Below, piece by piece: positions 49,354 to 58,755 of a stretch of DNA of 64,000 nt. The DNA lies in assembly GCA_025699075.1 (NCBI GenBank), contig JAILWG010000001.1, positions 248,001-312,000 of the forward strand. Direction: 5' to 3'. The DNA comes from Candidatus Nitrosopumilus sp. Its GTDB lineage: Archaea > Thermoproteota > Nitrososphaeria > Nitrososphaerales > Nitrosopumilaceae. Both the position numbers and the translations under genes were made by a program. Positions within the stretch are counted from its first letter, which is position 1, and each line of letters starts with the position of its first letter. The notes under the pieces are model-generated. The model ran no database searches. It was not told the DNA's origin and was given only the letters and a program-made list of their open reading frames with translations.

Positions 49354-50925
49354 ATGAAAAAAACATTATTTGAGATCTCCAAGTCTATTTTTGATAATGT
49401 TGTTGGAATTTCATCTGAAGATATAGAGTTTAACGTAACCAACGAAATCGAATATGCAAAAATAGAATACGCAAATAGAATCAGTGTAACCATTCCAAGT
49501 CCATTGACTCTTCACAATCAATATTTTATTGAAGGAAATGTTTTTTCAGATTCACAAGAATATGCTAATTCTATTTGGAGTTTGTATTTGTCCACAGTTT
49601 ATCATGTAGGTGCACATGTACGTCTGTCAAACTATACCGAATATGATAACTGGTCAGAAGGAAAGATGTTTGAAAAATGCTGGAATGTAATTAGTTTTAT
49701 TGAAGATATCAAAGTGGAAGGATTCCTCAAAAAAAATCATCCACAGATTTGGCAACATATGACAATGATAAAAATGCTTTATGATACATATTATGATAAT
49801 CAAATTCGCAAAGATTCTAAATTTTCACGTGAGATTTTTTCTAAATTCTCAGGCATCGAAAATACAAAAAAAGTGTGGAGGGAAAAAGTTTCAAAAACAT
49901 TATTAGAAATGCCTAATCATACAGTAGACAAAATCATTCCATTCTTAGATTTACTTTACAAGAATCAGCATCTGTTACCCAAAAATAATTACCCATACTG
50001 TGATCGTCCTCATTATAAAAAATACCAAAAAGGAATTCCCAACATTGTCATTCCTCCAAAAGCAGAGTTTGAAAATACAATTAATGATTTGAACGAATGC
50101 TGGATTAAAGAAACATTTTTGGAAGCTCAACAGTTAGAACGTTATCAAAAATACGGTGCAAATTCAAATTTTGACAAAATAGAAATCAATCCAGAAAACT
50201 TTGGTGAATTTATGAGGATTACAAATGCGAATGCCTCAGATTTAAAACGACTAAGAAATACGCTCAGAACACTCTCATTTTATGTAGATTCTCCAGCATT
50301 TGAGGAAATAGGTTTGATTGAACTGCCTTCTGCCATACAAAGAGTTGGGAGTCAATGTGAAGAGATCGAGTGTTTTGAACAAGACATCCCGAAAAAAGAG
50401 AGTGAAAATTGGGTAGTGGTTTTTGATAACAGTTCCAGCATGAAACTAAGATTTGAAGAAATGAAAAAATTCATCATATGTTTAGGAGAAACTGCCGAGG
50501 AGATAAATAGAGACGGAGGTAAGTGGGGGTTGTATAGTTTTAACAATAAATTTTTGATTGTTAAAGATCACAGAGAAAACTATAATCAAAAAGTCAAGGC
50601 ACGTATTGGAGGATTGAAAAGTTCAGGATTGTCATTTATATCAGATGCTGTAGACATGGGAGTCAAAATTTTAAATCACGATAACAAATCTGTAAACAAA
50701 TATTTGATCATAGTATCCGACGGGAAATCATTAGGTTCTGATGAAGCAGATAATGAATTTTTAAAATCTTTAGAACGTGCAAGAAAACACAGGATTAATT
50801 TGATTGGTATAGGAACACCAAAAAATATTCAAAAACCTTTTGCATTTACAATCGATTATACAAATACAAAAAAATCAGTAAAAAAATTCATTGATTCTTA
50901 CTCAATGCTTGTTCAATCACAATAA
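49354..50925 (+). CDS. VWA-domain protein, CoxE/NorD-like
   Basis: A 523-residue protein. The C-terminal VWA domain (about 348-520) has an intact MIDAS: VVFDNSSSMKLRF (DxSxS), the SGLSFISDAV segment and IIVSDGKS. The N-terminal 300 residues contain YHVGAHVRLSNYTEYDNW, a pattern like the His-rich region of NorD/CbbO proteins, which work with MoxR AAA ATPases to activate metalloenzymes. No MoxR gene is in the window. It follows the helicase by 147 bp on the same strand but may have its own promoter. Confidence 0.75.
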   Translation: MKKTLFEISKSIFDNVVGISSEDIEFNVTNEIEYAKIEYANRISVTIPSPLTLHNQYFIEGNVFSDSQEYANSIWSLYLSTVYHVGAHVRLSNYTEYDNWSEGKMFEKCWNVISFIEDIKVEGFLKKNHPQIWQHMTMIKMLYDTYYDNQIRKDSKFSREIFSKFSGIENTKKVWREKVSKTLLEMPNHTVDKIIPFLDLLYKNQHLLPKNNYPYCDRPHYKKYQKGIPNIVIPPKAEFENTINDLNECWIKETFLEAQQLERYQKYGANSNFDKIEINPENFGEFMRITNANASDLKRLRNTLRTLSFYVDSPAFEEIGLIELPSAIQRVGSQCEEIECFEQDIPKKESENWVVVFDNSSSMKLRFEEMKKFIICLGETAEEINRDGGKWGLYSFNNKFLIVKDHRENYNQKVKARIGGLKSSGLSFISDAVDMGVKILNHDNKSVNKYLIIVSDGKSLGSDEADNEFLKSLERARKHRINLIGIGTPKNIQKPFAFTIDYTNTKKSVKKFIDSYSMLVQSQ

Positions 50926-50995
50926 TTCTCTTAAAAAAGTTGTAAGTGTTTTTACAAATTTTAAGAAGAAAAACATCACTTGAATAATGTCTTTT

Positions 50996-51184
50996 TTATT
51001 GTAATGAGTAATGGACATCACAAAATAAAACAATACCATTAGGCAATGTTTTAGCAGTAATTGAATGACCATCTTGCAATCCTTTCCCACAAACATAGCA
51101 CTCCACCTTACTTACGGAAGTGACAACATTCTGTGTTTTCAGAATATGCATATCTTGTACAATTGTCTGATTTGCCCCCTGCAT
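50996..51184 (-). CDS. Small zinc-binding protein
   Basis: A 62-residue protein with VECYVCGKGLQDGHS and LFCDVHYS: C-x2-C...H...C-x2-H, enough for a zinc site. TATA-like CTTTATAG (minus strand, 51210-51217) about 28 bp upstream. Confidence 0.65.
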   Translation of the reverse strand: MQGANQTIVQDMHILKTQNVVTSVSKVECYVCGKGLQDGHSITAKTLPNGIVLFCDVHYSLQ

Positions 51185-51218
51185 GATGAATACAATACGA
51201 TCAACTAGACTATAAAGG

Positions 51219-51235
51219 TACCGTACTATACCGTA
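51219..51235. promoter_or_regulatory. Tandem TACCGTA repeats
   Basis: TACCGTA at 51219-51225 and again at 51229-51235, exactly 10 bp apart, so on the same DNA face. They sit just upstream of the TATA box of the 50996-51184 gene and about 100 bp upstream of trpE. Candidate operator. Confidence 0.4.
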
Positions 51236-51333
51236 ATATTATATGCCTGAGAAGACAATATTTTAGATAAAATAAACAAGATTTTAGCAATATCATCAAT
51301 TTAAATAATAAACCGCCAAAATTTTGTTTATGG

Positions 51334-52683
51334 GTGGACACCTTTGGAAAGAACCAAGTAAAAGTAATACCTCTAGATTTATCTGAAAACCAATTTCAAA
51401 TTTATAACAAAATTTCAAGAAATTATTCTCATTCATTTCTATTTGAATCACTAACAGGTCCCGAAGTTTTAGCTGAAACATCAGTAATGGGTTTTGATCC
51501 TAAAATAATCCTCAAAGGGTATTCAGACAAGATAGAAATTATCGAGAACCATAAAACAACAACCATTCAAACCACAAACCCGTTTGAAGAATTAAAAAAA
51601 TTATTGGCTAAATCAAATGATCAAAGTTATAGATATTTGGGAGGAGCAGTAGGAGTGGTAAATTATGATGCAATTAGATTAGTTGAAAACATTCCAGATA
51701 ATCACAGATCTCCCCAACCACTAATGGAATTTGGAATTTATGATGATGGTATACTGTACGATAAAATTCATGAAAAATTATTTTATTTCTATCACGATGA
51801 GAACAGATTTGATAAATTGAAAATCGGCGAGGGCTCATTTGAAGAATTTCACTCTAGTGAAGTAGTACCTAATATGGATAAAACAAAATATTCTGAAATT
51901 GTAAACAAGGCAAAAAAATACATCCATGATGGAGATATTTTTCAGGTTGTACTTTCAAGAAAATTTGCATTTGATGTAAGTGGAGATAATTTAACACTAT
52001 ACAAAACATTAAGAAAATTAAATCCTTCACCATACATGTACCATTTAAAACAAGATACCAAGACAATCATAGGAGCATCTCCAGAAATGTTAGTCAGAAT
52101 AACAGGAGATAAAGTTGAAACGTTTCCAATTGCAGGTACTAGAAAAATTACAGATGATGAAGAAAAAAACAAAGCATTATCTGAAGAATTGATTCATGAT
52201 GAAAAAGAACTTGCAGAGCACACAATGTTGGTAGATTTAGGTAGAAACGACATAGGAAGAGTATGCAAATATGGCACAGTTCATCCAGAATCTCTAATGG
52301 AGATAAAACGATTCAGTCATGTTCAGCACATAGTTAGTCACATAGTAGGGAATTTAGCGCCTGAAAACGACATGTTTGATGCGTTTCAGGCAGTTTTTCC
52401 TGCAGGAACAGTATCAGGAGCACCAAAGGTCAGAGCCATGGAAATAATTGACGAATTAGAAACAGAGTCAAGAGGACCATATGCAGGAGCAGTGGGGTAT
52501 TTCTCATACAATGGTTGTTGTGATTTTGCAATTGCAATTAGAAGCATATTCATTGAAAATAACAAAGGATTTGTTCAATCAGGTGCAGGTATAGTGTCAG
52601 ATTCTATTGCAGAAAATGAATTTAAAGAAACAGAGCACAAGGCAGGAGCAATGCTTCAAGCATTAAAGGAGGCATCAAGTTGA
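51334..52683 (+). CDS. trpE: Anthranilate synthase component I
   Basis: A 449-residue chorismate-binding enzyme, first step of tryptophan synthesis. Seen: [11 protein letters not shown]-like Trp-binding N-terminus (HSFLFESL), [71 protein letters not shown] start at 51334, 29 bp after TATA-like TTTAAATAATA. The presence of the N-terminal Ser/Leu-rich motif suggests feedback inhibition by tryptophan. Confidence 0.95.
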   Translation: MDTFGKNQVKVIPLDLSENQFQIYNKISRNYSHSFLFESLTGPEVLAETSVMGFDPKIILKGYSDKIEIIENHKTTTIQTTNPFEELKKLLAKSNDQSYRYLGGAVGVVNYDAIRLVENIPDNHRSPQPLMEFGIYDDGILYDKIHEKLFYFYHDENRFDKLKIGEGSFEEFHSSEVVPNMDKTKYSEIVNKAKKYIHDGDIFQVVLSRKFAFDVSGDNLTLYKTLRKLNPSPYMYHLKQDTKTIIGASPEMLVRITGDKVETFPIAGTRKITDDEEKNKALSEELIHDEKELAEHTMLVDLGRNDIGRVCKYGTVHPESLMEIKRFSHVQHIVSHIVGNLAPENDMFDAFQAVFPAGTVSGAPKVRAMEIIDELETESRGPYAGAVGYFSYNGCCDFAIAIRSIFIENNKGFVQSGAGIVSDSIAENEFKETEHKAGAMLQALKEASS

Positions 52684-53276
52684 AATTTCTAATAATAGAT
52701 AACTACGATTCATTTGTATATAATATTGCACAGTATTTGGGAGAGTTAGGTGTAGAGTGCGACGTCATAAGAAATGACAAGATAACATTAAAACAAATTA
52801 AAGAAAAAAATTATGACGCAATAATTATTTCTCCAGGTCCAGGGACGCCTGAAGATAAAAAATACTTTGGAGTGTGCTCAGATGTAATCAAAGACATGGG
52901 ATCCAGTACACCGATTTTAGGAGTGTGTTTAGGCCATCAAGGAATAATTGATGCGTTTGGAGGAAAAGTAACCAATGCAGGATGTGTAAGACATGGAAAG
53001 ACAAGTCCAGTGAACCATACAAATTCAAAATTGTTTGCAGATGTAAAAAATCCATTTAGAGCAACAAGATATCATAGTTTAGTAGGAGACAAAACAATAA
53101 TTCCAGATGTGTTAGAAGTTACAGCAACAGCATCTGATGACGGAGAAGTGATGGCAATTCAACATAAAAATTACCTCATTCAAGGTGTACAATTTCACCC
53201 AGAGTCAATTATGACAGAAGATGGAAAAAAAATTCTAGGCAATTTCATTAAACAAGTTAAGGAACGAAAAAAATGA
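52680..53276 (+). CDS. trpG: Anthranilate synthase component II (glutamine amidotransferase)
   Basis: A 198-residue class I amidotransferase giving ammonia to TrpE. NYDSFVYNIAQYLGELG, ISPGPGTPEDK, catalytic GVCLGHQGI and C-terminal QFHPESIMTEDG. TTG start overlaps the trpE TGA; Shine-Dalgarno AAAGGAGG about 8 bp upstream confirms it. Confidence 0.95.
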   Translation: MKFLIIDNYDSFVYNIAQYLGELGVECDVIRNDKITLKQIKEKNYDAIIISPGPGTPEDKKYFGVCSDVIKDMGSSTPILGVCLGHQGIIDAFGGKVTNAGCVRHGKTSPVNHTNSKLFADVKNPFRATRYHSLVGDKTIIPDVLEVTATASDDGEVMAIQHKNYLIQGVQFHPESIMTEDGKKILGNFIKQVKERKK

Positions 53277-54319
53277 TTTCAGAACTAATTGCAAAATTAC
53301 ATGAAAAAACAGACCTCACATACGATGAGATGAATCAAGTTATGACAGAAGTATTGTCAGGCAGAACAGATGACGCTCAAAACATAGATTTTCTATCAAG
53401 CCTTGCTGAAAAAGGGGAAACAGATGATGAATTATTAGGCATGTTAGATAAAATGCAAGAATTTTCACTCAAAATAGAGCCAAAAAATCAAGGCACCATC
53501 ATCGACATGTGTGGTACAGGGGGGGATAAACTTCAGACGTTCAACATATCCACCACCGCATCATTTGTGGTTGCAGCTTCTGGCGGAATTGTGGCAAAGC
53601 ATGGAAATCGTTCAAGTTCAGGAATTTCAGGAAGTGCAGATATTTTTGAATATTTTGGATATGATTTGAATTCAGAGCCGGCAGTAATTGCAGATATTTT
53701 GCAAAAACACAACATTTGTTTTATGTTTGCTCAAAAATTTCATCCTGCAATGAAACATGTATCAACAGCTAGAAAACAACTGGGCAGAAGAACCGCATTT
53801 AATTTACTTGGTCCATTATCAAATCCCGCAGGAGTTAGAAATCAGTTAATCGGAGTATTCTCAATAGAGTATCTAGATAGATTACCATTAATTCTAAAAA
53901 GGAAAGGGGCTGAAAATATCATGACAGTACGTTCAGATGACGGGATGGATGAATTTTCTACCAGTGCGACTAATCGTGTTTGTGTATTGAAAAATGACAA
54001 AGTGTTAATGAATGCAATAGATCCCGAAGTGTTAGGATTACATAAATCATCACTCCAAGATATTCAGATAAAAACAAAAGAAGATGCGATCACATCATTT
54101 GTTAATGTATTAAACAATACTGCAAATCAAGCAATGATTGAAACCACAGCATTAAACGCTGCAGGAGGATTAATTGTGGCAAACATTTCAAAAAACTTTG
54201 AAGAAGCAGTAGAGTTGGCACTAAATACAATAGAGAGTGGAAAGGCATTTTCATTATTGGAAAAATTTGTTAACGATACAGGAGACATTTCAAAATTAAG
54301 GGAGATTTGTAATGGCTGA
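53273..54319 (+). CDS. trpD: Anthranilate phosphoribosyltransferase
   Basis: A 348-residue TrpD, joining anthranilate to PRPP. DMCGTGGDKLQTFNIST (PRPP site), KHGNRSSSGISGSAD, and LGPLSNPAG. ATGA overlap with trpG and Shine-Dalgarno AAGGA just upstream. Confidence 0.95.
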   Translation: MISELIAKLHEKTDLTYDEMNQVMTEVLSGRTDDAQNIDFLSSLAEKGETDDELLGMLDKMQEFSLKIEPKNQGTIIDMCGTGGDKLQTFNISTTASFVVAASGGIVAKHGNRSSSGISGSADIFEYFGYDLNSEPAVIADILQKHNICFMFAQKFHPAMKHVSTARKQLGRRTAFNLLGPLSNPAGVRNQLIGVFSIEYLDRLPLILKRKGAENIMTVRSDDGMDEFSTSATNRVCVLKNDKVLMNAIDPEVLGLHKSSLQDIQIKTKEDAITSFVNVLNNTANQAMIETTALNAAGGLIVANISKNFEEAVELALNTIESGKAFSLLEKFVNDTGDISKLREICNG

Positions 54320-55088
54320 AAATATCCTAAAAAAATTGGTGAACAATTCACAAATGGCCATAGATGATGGAGTTTATGAAATTGATGCAAATTTACAAAA
54401 ATCAAGCAAAGACTTTCTTCAAATAATCAAAACCAATCCACACGCAACACTACTAACAGAAATAAAATTTGCATCCCCATCCCTAGGAAAAATTAGAACT
54501 CTAACTGATCCTGTAAGCATAGCTAATCAAATGATATTAGGAGGCTCAAAAGCACTATCAGTTTTAACTCAACCACACCTATTTCACGGATCACCAGAAT
54601 ATTTCATGAAGGTGAGACAATCAGTGGATGTTCCAATGCTTATGAAAGATATCATGATTGATAAAATCCAAATTGATGCTGCAAAAAAAATGGGGGCAGA
54701 CTATATGCTAGTAATTCAATCACTTTTTGATCAGAAATTCCTCCCAGAAATTGATGATTTTATTGACTATGGTCATAAACAGGGATTACAGATTTTACTT
54801 GAAGTCCATACAAGAAAAGAACTAGAGAACGCATTAAAGACAGAAGCTGATCTGATTGGAATCAACAATAGAAATCTAGATACTCTGGAAATTGATCTTA
54901 GAACCACAGAAACAATTCTATCAGGAATAAAAAAATCAAGGCCGATATTATCTGAAAGTGGAATAAATACACCAGAAGATATTCAATATCTAAAAAAGTG
55001 CGGAGCTGATGCATTTCTAATAGGCTCAAGCATTATGCAAAGTGATAACATTGAAGAACAAGTAAGAAAATTGGTGAATTCGTATTGA
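54312..55088 (+). CDS. trpC: Indole-3-glycerol-phosphate synthase
   Basis: A 258-residue (beta/alpha)8 enzyme. [20 protein letters not shown]-like [49 protein letters not shown] and AFLIGSSIM are present. Single-domain IGPS: there is no fused TrpF. Overlaps trpD by 8 bp. Confidence 0.95.
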   Translation: MAENILKKLVNNSQMAIDDGVYEIDANLQKSSKDFLQIIKTNPHATLLTEIKFASPSLGKIRTLTDPVSIANQMILGGSKALSVLTQPHLFHGSPEYFMKVRQSVDVPMLMKDIMIDKIQIDAAKKMGADYMLVIQSLFDQKFLPEIDDFIDYGHKQGLQILLEVHTRKELENALKTEADLIGINNRNLDTLEIDLRTTETILSGIKKSRPILSESGINTPEDIQYLKKCGADAFLIGSSIMQSDNIEEQVRKLVNSY

Positions 55089-56275
55089 AATATCCTAAAA
55101 ATGGCAGATTTGGTGAATTTGGTGGGAAATACATTCCAGAAACACTAGTGCCAGCTATTGAAGAGTTGGAAGAGAATTATCTTAAATTCAAAAACGATAA
55201 AAAATTCAAAAAAGAATTAGATTACTATCTCAAAGTCTATGCGGGAAGACCAACACCGTTGTATTATGCAAAAAATTTATCTGAAAAAATAGGAGGATCC
55301 AAAATTTACTTGAAGCGAGAAGATTTACTTCATGGAGGAGCTCACAAAATTAACAATACATTGGGCCAAGCACTTCTTGCAAAGAAAATGAACAAGAAAA
55401 GAATCATTGCAGAAACAGGAGCAGGACAGCATGGTGTTGCAACAGCAATGGCATGTGCAGCACTAGGAATGAAAGCCGAAGTATACATGGGATATAGAGA
55501 TACAATTAGACAAAAACAAAATGTATTTCGAATGAACATGTTGGGTTGTGAAGTCCATCCAGTGAAATCAGGTTCTAAAACACTCAAAGATGCAATTAAC
55601 GAGGCAATACGCGACTGGATAACAAATGTTGAAAACACATACTATTTGCTGGGGTCAGCTGTTGGCCCACATCCATACCCTGTAATGGTCAGAGATTTTC
55701 AAAGTGTCATAGGTAACGAAATAAAATCACAGATGAAAAAAATCACCAACAAAACCCCAGATACTGTAATTGCATGTGTTGGTGGAGGTTCTAATGCAAT
55801 TGGAACTTTTTATCCATTAGTAGATACTAATTCAGAAATCATAGGAGTAGAAGCAGCAGGCCATGGACTAAAATCAAAGATGCATTCAGCCACATTGTCA
55901 GCTGGAAGTAAAGGAGTTTTACATGGAATGATGACTTATTTGTTACAAGACAAGGAAGGCCAAGTTACAGAAACCCACAGCATTTCTGCAGGATTAGATT
56001 ATCCAGGAGTAGGTCCTGAACATTCTTACTATAAGGATACCAAACGAGTAAAATATCATTCAGCAACAGATGCCGAAGTTATTGATGCATTCCTAATGTT
56101 AACAAGAACCGAAGGTATTATTCCAGCTTTGGAATCATCACATGCAATTGCAGAAGCAATGAAGGTTGCAAAGAAAGGTAAAAAATCAGAATCAATTGTG
56201 GTAACGCTTTCAGGAAGAGGGGACAAAGACATTGAAGAAGTGCAAAATTATTTGAAGAGACATGACAAGAATTAG
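55085..56275 (+). CDS. trpB: Tryptophan synthase beta chain
   Basis: A 396-residue TrpB1-type enzyme with the PLP Lys in [13 protein letters not shown], and [12 protein letters not shown] for phosphate binding. It begins [15 protein letters not shown] like canonical TrpB that partners TrpA. TTG start overlapping the trpC stop. Confidence 0.95.
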   Translation: MKYPKNGRFGEFGGKYIPETLVPAIEELEENYLKFKNDKKFKKELDYYLKVYAGRPTPLYYAKNLSEKIGGSKIYLKREDLLHGGAHKINNTLGQALLAKKMNKKRIIAETGAGQHGVATAMACAALGMKAEVYMGYRDTIRQKQNVFRMNMLGCEVHPVKSGSKTLKDAINEAIRDWITNVENTYYLLGSAVGPHPYPVMVRDFQSVIGNEIKSQMKKITNKTPDTVIACVGGGSNAIGTFYPLVDTNSEIIGVEAAGHGLKSKMHSATLSAGSKGVLHGMMTYLLQDKEGQVTETHSISAGLDYPGVGPEHSYYKDTKRVKYHSATDAEVIDAFLMLTRTEGIIPALESSHAIAEAMKVAKKGKKSESIVVTLSGRGDKDIEEVQNYLKRHDKN

Positions 56276-57062
56276 AGAAAAATTTGCAGAATTAGATTCC
56301 AAAAAGGAAAAAGCATTGATAGCATATATCATGGCAGGATTTCCAAATGAGAAATCAACATTATCATCCATCAGAGGACTGGTAAAAGGAGGAGTAGACA
56401 TCATAGAGTTAGGATTTCCTTTTTCAGATCCATTGGCAGATGGTCCTGTTATTCAAAATGCAAGTACAATTTCGTTGGAAAAAGGCACAAAAATCGCAAA
56501 ATTTTTTGCACTTGTAAAAAAGATTAGAAACGAGACAGACAACCCATTAATCTTGATGACATATACCAATATTTTATATCATAAGGGATATGCAAAATTT
56601 ATCACTGAGGCCAAAAAGGCAGGAATTGACGGATTCATCTTACCAGATATGTCAATTGAAGAATCAAAAGAATATCTTCAGGCTGCAAAAAATAAGGCAG
56701 ATACAATATTCCTAATTTCACCAAATACCAGCAAAACAAGAATTCAAAAAATATCCAAAGTATCATCAGGATTTTTGTATCTAGTTGCAGTGTTTGGAAC
56801 AACTGGAGTAAAAACAGGAATTAAAAAATACACACTAGACGCAATTAAACAAGTAAAAAAACAGACAGATGGGAAAATACCAGTAGGGATTGGATTTGGA
56901 GTGTCAACTCCAGAAGATGTAAAAAAATACATCAAAGCAGGGGCAGATGCTGTAATTGTAGGAAGTGCATATTTGAAATTAATAGAAAAAACACCTCAAA
57001 ATAAAATAGAATCAAAAATTGCATCATTTACAAAGTCACTAAAAAAAGAAACAATTCTTTAA
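56262..57062 (+). CDS. trpA: Tryptophan synthase alpha chain
   Basis: A 266-residue Trp[31 protein letters not shown] with catalytic Glu, the YTNILY loop, [12 protein letters not shown] with catalytic Asp, and [12 protein letters not shown]. Overlaps trpB by 14 bp. Last gene of the trp operon. Confidence 0.95.
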   Translation: MTRIREKFAELDSKKEKALIAYIMAGFPNEKSTLSSIRGLVKGGVDIIELGFPFSDPLADGPVIQNASTISLEKGTKIAKFFALVKKIRNETDNPLILMTYTNILYHKGYAKFITEAKKAGIDGFILPDMSIEESKEYLQAAKNKADTIFLISPNTSKTRIQKISKVSSGFLYLVAVFGTTGVKTGIKKYTLDAIKQVKKQTDGKIPVGIGFGVSTPEDVKKYIKAGADAVIVGSAYLKLIEKTPQNKIESKIASFTKSLKKETIL

Positions 57063-57077
57063 AACAATATCGTCTAA

Positions 57078-57150
57078 GTTGGCAGTCAGATGTTCAAACT
57101 TCCACGGAGGGGAACTCAATTTCAGTCAATGACCGCCAAACTAGAGGTTC
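57078..57150. other. Imperfect inverted repeat after the trp operon
   Basis: AGTTGGCAGTCA (57078-57089) can pair with TGACCGCCAAACT (57138-57150) with one G-T and one bulge; inside lies TTCC...GGAA. Could terminate trp transcription or be part of a short RNA. Nothing else is seen in 57063-57274. Confidence 0.35.
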
Positions 57151-57274
57151 TCAGGTAATATTGTACAAACAAAAATAAAAGAACCATGTCCATAAATGCT
57201 AAAATTCATTTGAAAAACAGATGAATTTTTCACATGTTTAAAGAGGTTCCAGATTATGAATCATAATGAAAAAT

Positions 57275-57691
57275 TTACGTATTGTTTTTACGATCATGAA
57301 GTATTCTTGCCTCTTGCCAAGAATACCAAATTAAATTCCATGTCAAATCATCTATTTCCTGTTTTTGTTTTTCTGTAATTTGGGTACCACGTAAATTGTA
57401 AATTATCTTTCCGCGCATTGTTCCTAATCTAACGCCCAACATCACACATTCTCGGTAATTTTTCGGCAATGTATTTCCCCTAAAAGTGGCAGGAGCAGAA
57501 TCAAATGAATCAAAGTGTTCAGGCTTCCATTGAAAGTGGGATTTGTTGAAGACCTCAAGAATTAAAGATACAGTGTCATAATCAAGTTTTTTCTTGTTTA
57601 ATTTTTCCTTTATCAAATTCTCAGAAGCCTGTTTGATTTGCCTATCAAGTTTCTTTTCCAATTCTTTGTAAGATTTAGAATTTTCACTCAA
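57275..57691 (-). CDS. Uncharacterised protein
   Basis: A 138-residue basic, helical protein (N-terminal coiled region, then FQWKPEHFDSFDSAPATFRG, NLIWYSWQEARIL). No known motif. Single gene between non-coding gaps. Confidence 0.6.
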   Translation of the reverse strand: MSENSKSYKELEKKLDRQIKQASENLIKEKLNKKKLDYDTVSLILEVFNKSHFQWKPEHFDSFDSAPATFRGNTLPKNYRECVMLGVRLGTMRGKIIYNLRGTQITEKQKQEIDDLTWNLIWYSWQEARILHDRKNNT

Positions 57692-57780
57692 TAAAATACA
57701 GACTAATTTCTCCTATTTATGAAAATGTATTTTCAGGTAAAATATGAAAGAGTTTAGTAGATAAAAGTTTGAATCACAAT

Positions 57781-57873
57781 ATGGATGAAGGACAATTTAT
57801 TGTTCCATTGTTAATTGTGTTAGCAGTAGGAATTTTTGTAGGGACTAGAATATGGATAATGTTTAGAAAATAG
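57781..57873 (+). CDS. Single-helix micromembrane protein
   Basis: A 30-residue ORF, MDEGQFIVPLLIVLAVGIFV then GTRIWIMFRK: one membrane helix with positive C-terminus. Overlaps the end of the convergent copper-protein gene by 11 bp. Composition is the only support. Confidence 0.45.
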   Translation: MDEGQFIVPLLIVLAVGIFVGTRIWIMFRK

Positions 57874-58675
57874 ATAATTTTGAACGTGCCAAAAATAATG
57901 TAGAAATTAGGCCAATGCTTAAAACAGATAATGCCAAAAATCCAAATTCTGGAATCACTTTGGTTCCCATAATTTTGATATCAGATGAATCTACAGTGAT
58001 AGGAATCACAAGTTTGGTTCCAGAAGAAGTGTCTTCGGTGGTAAAATCAGTCATCACACCATCAACTAAAACTGCATTTGGATTCTGGATTAATTTTTGA
58101 GGAAGCACAAATGTGATTTGTTCATTTTCACTGCTGCCAGATATTCTAAATGTCAAACTTTTCTCATCAGGATTCACATGAACTACTTTTTGTAAATTTG
58201 TATCAAGTATGTATTTTACTTCAAATCCCAATCCATCATCGCTAAATCCAGAACCAACATTATGAATTGATTTTACACTTCCAGGATTCTTGACAACATG
58301 GACAACTCCACTCATCCAAGGATGAAGACTACAGAAATAGTAAAAATCACCCAATTCTGAAAATGTCATTTCAAATGAATCTCCGGCATTAATGAAGCCA
58401 CTATCAAAAAGACCGTCAATTTCACCAGATTGCGTAACAGACGTTACGGTGTGAAATGCCATATCAGCATTTTTCCACACTATAGAGTCGCCAGGAAATA
58501 CAGTGATTTCGCCAGTTGTCACTCCAGTTGTCTTTTCAGACCAAAAGAAAGGAGCATTAGGATCCGATGCTCCAGAAGGAATCGTAATTTCAAAAGTAGA
58601 TGCAGCAAAAGTCAATCCTCCATAACTAGCAACTAATGCTATTATTAATGGAAGAATGAAAAAAGTGATTTTCAC
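57863..58675 (-). CDS. Plastocyanin-like blue-copper protein with PEFG C-terminal anchor
   Basis: A 270-residue exported protein: signal peptide (about 1-25), cupredoxin domain with copper ligands His in DMAFHTVTSV and Cys/His/Met in YFCSLHPWMSGVV, a second beta domain, and a C-terminal VIPEFGFLALSVLS helix and basic end, the thaumarchaeal PEFG sorting signal. Multicopper and plastocyanin-like proteins carry electrons in the copper-based respiratory chain of these ammonia oxidisers. Divergent from pyrG. Confidence 0.88.
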   Translation of the reverse strand: MKITFFILPLIIALVASYGGLTFAASTFEITIPSGASDPNAPFFWSEKTTGVTTGEITVFPGDSIVWKNADMAFHTVTSVTQSGEIDGLFDSGFINAGDSFEMTFSELGDFYYFCSLHPWMSGVVHVVKNPGSVKSIHNVGSGFSDDGLGFEVKYILDTNLQKVVHVNPDEKSLTFRISGSSENEQITFVLPQKLIQNPNAVLVDGVMTDFTTEDTSSGTKLVIPITVDSSDIKIMGTKVIPEFGFLALSVLSIGLISTLFLARSKLSIF

Positions 58676-58755
58676 ATCATAACAATTCGCAATCTAGTAT
58701 TTCAACTATTCTTGATCGACAAAACATACAAAAACCAGATACCCGTTTGTTTAAT

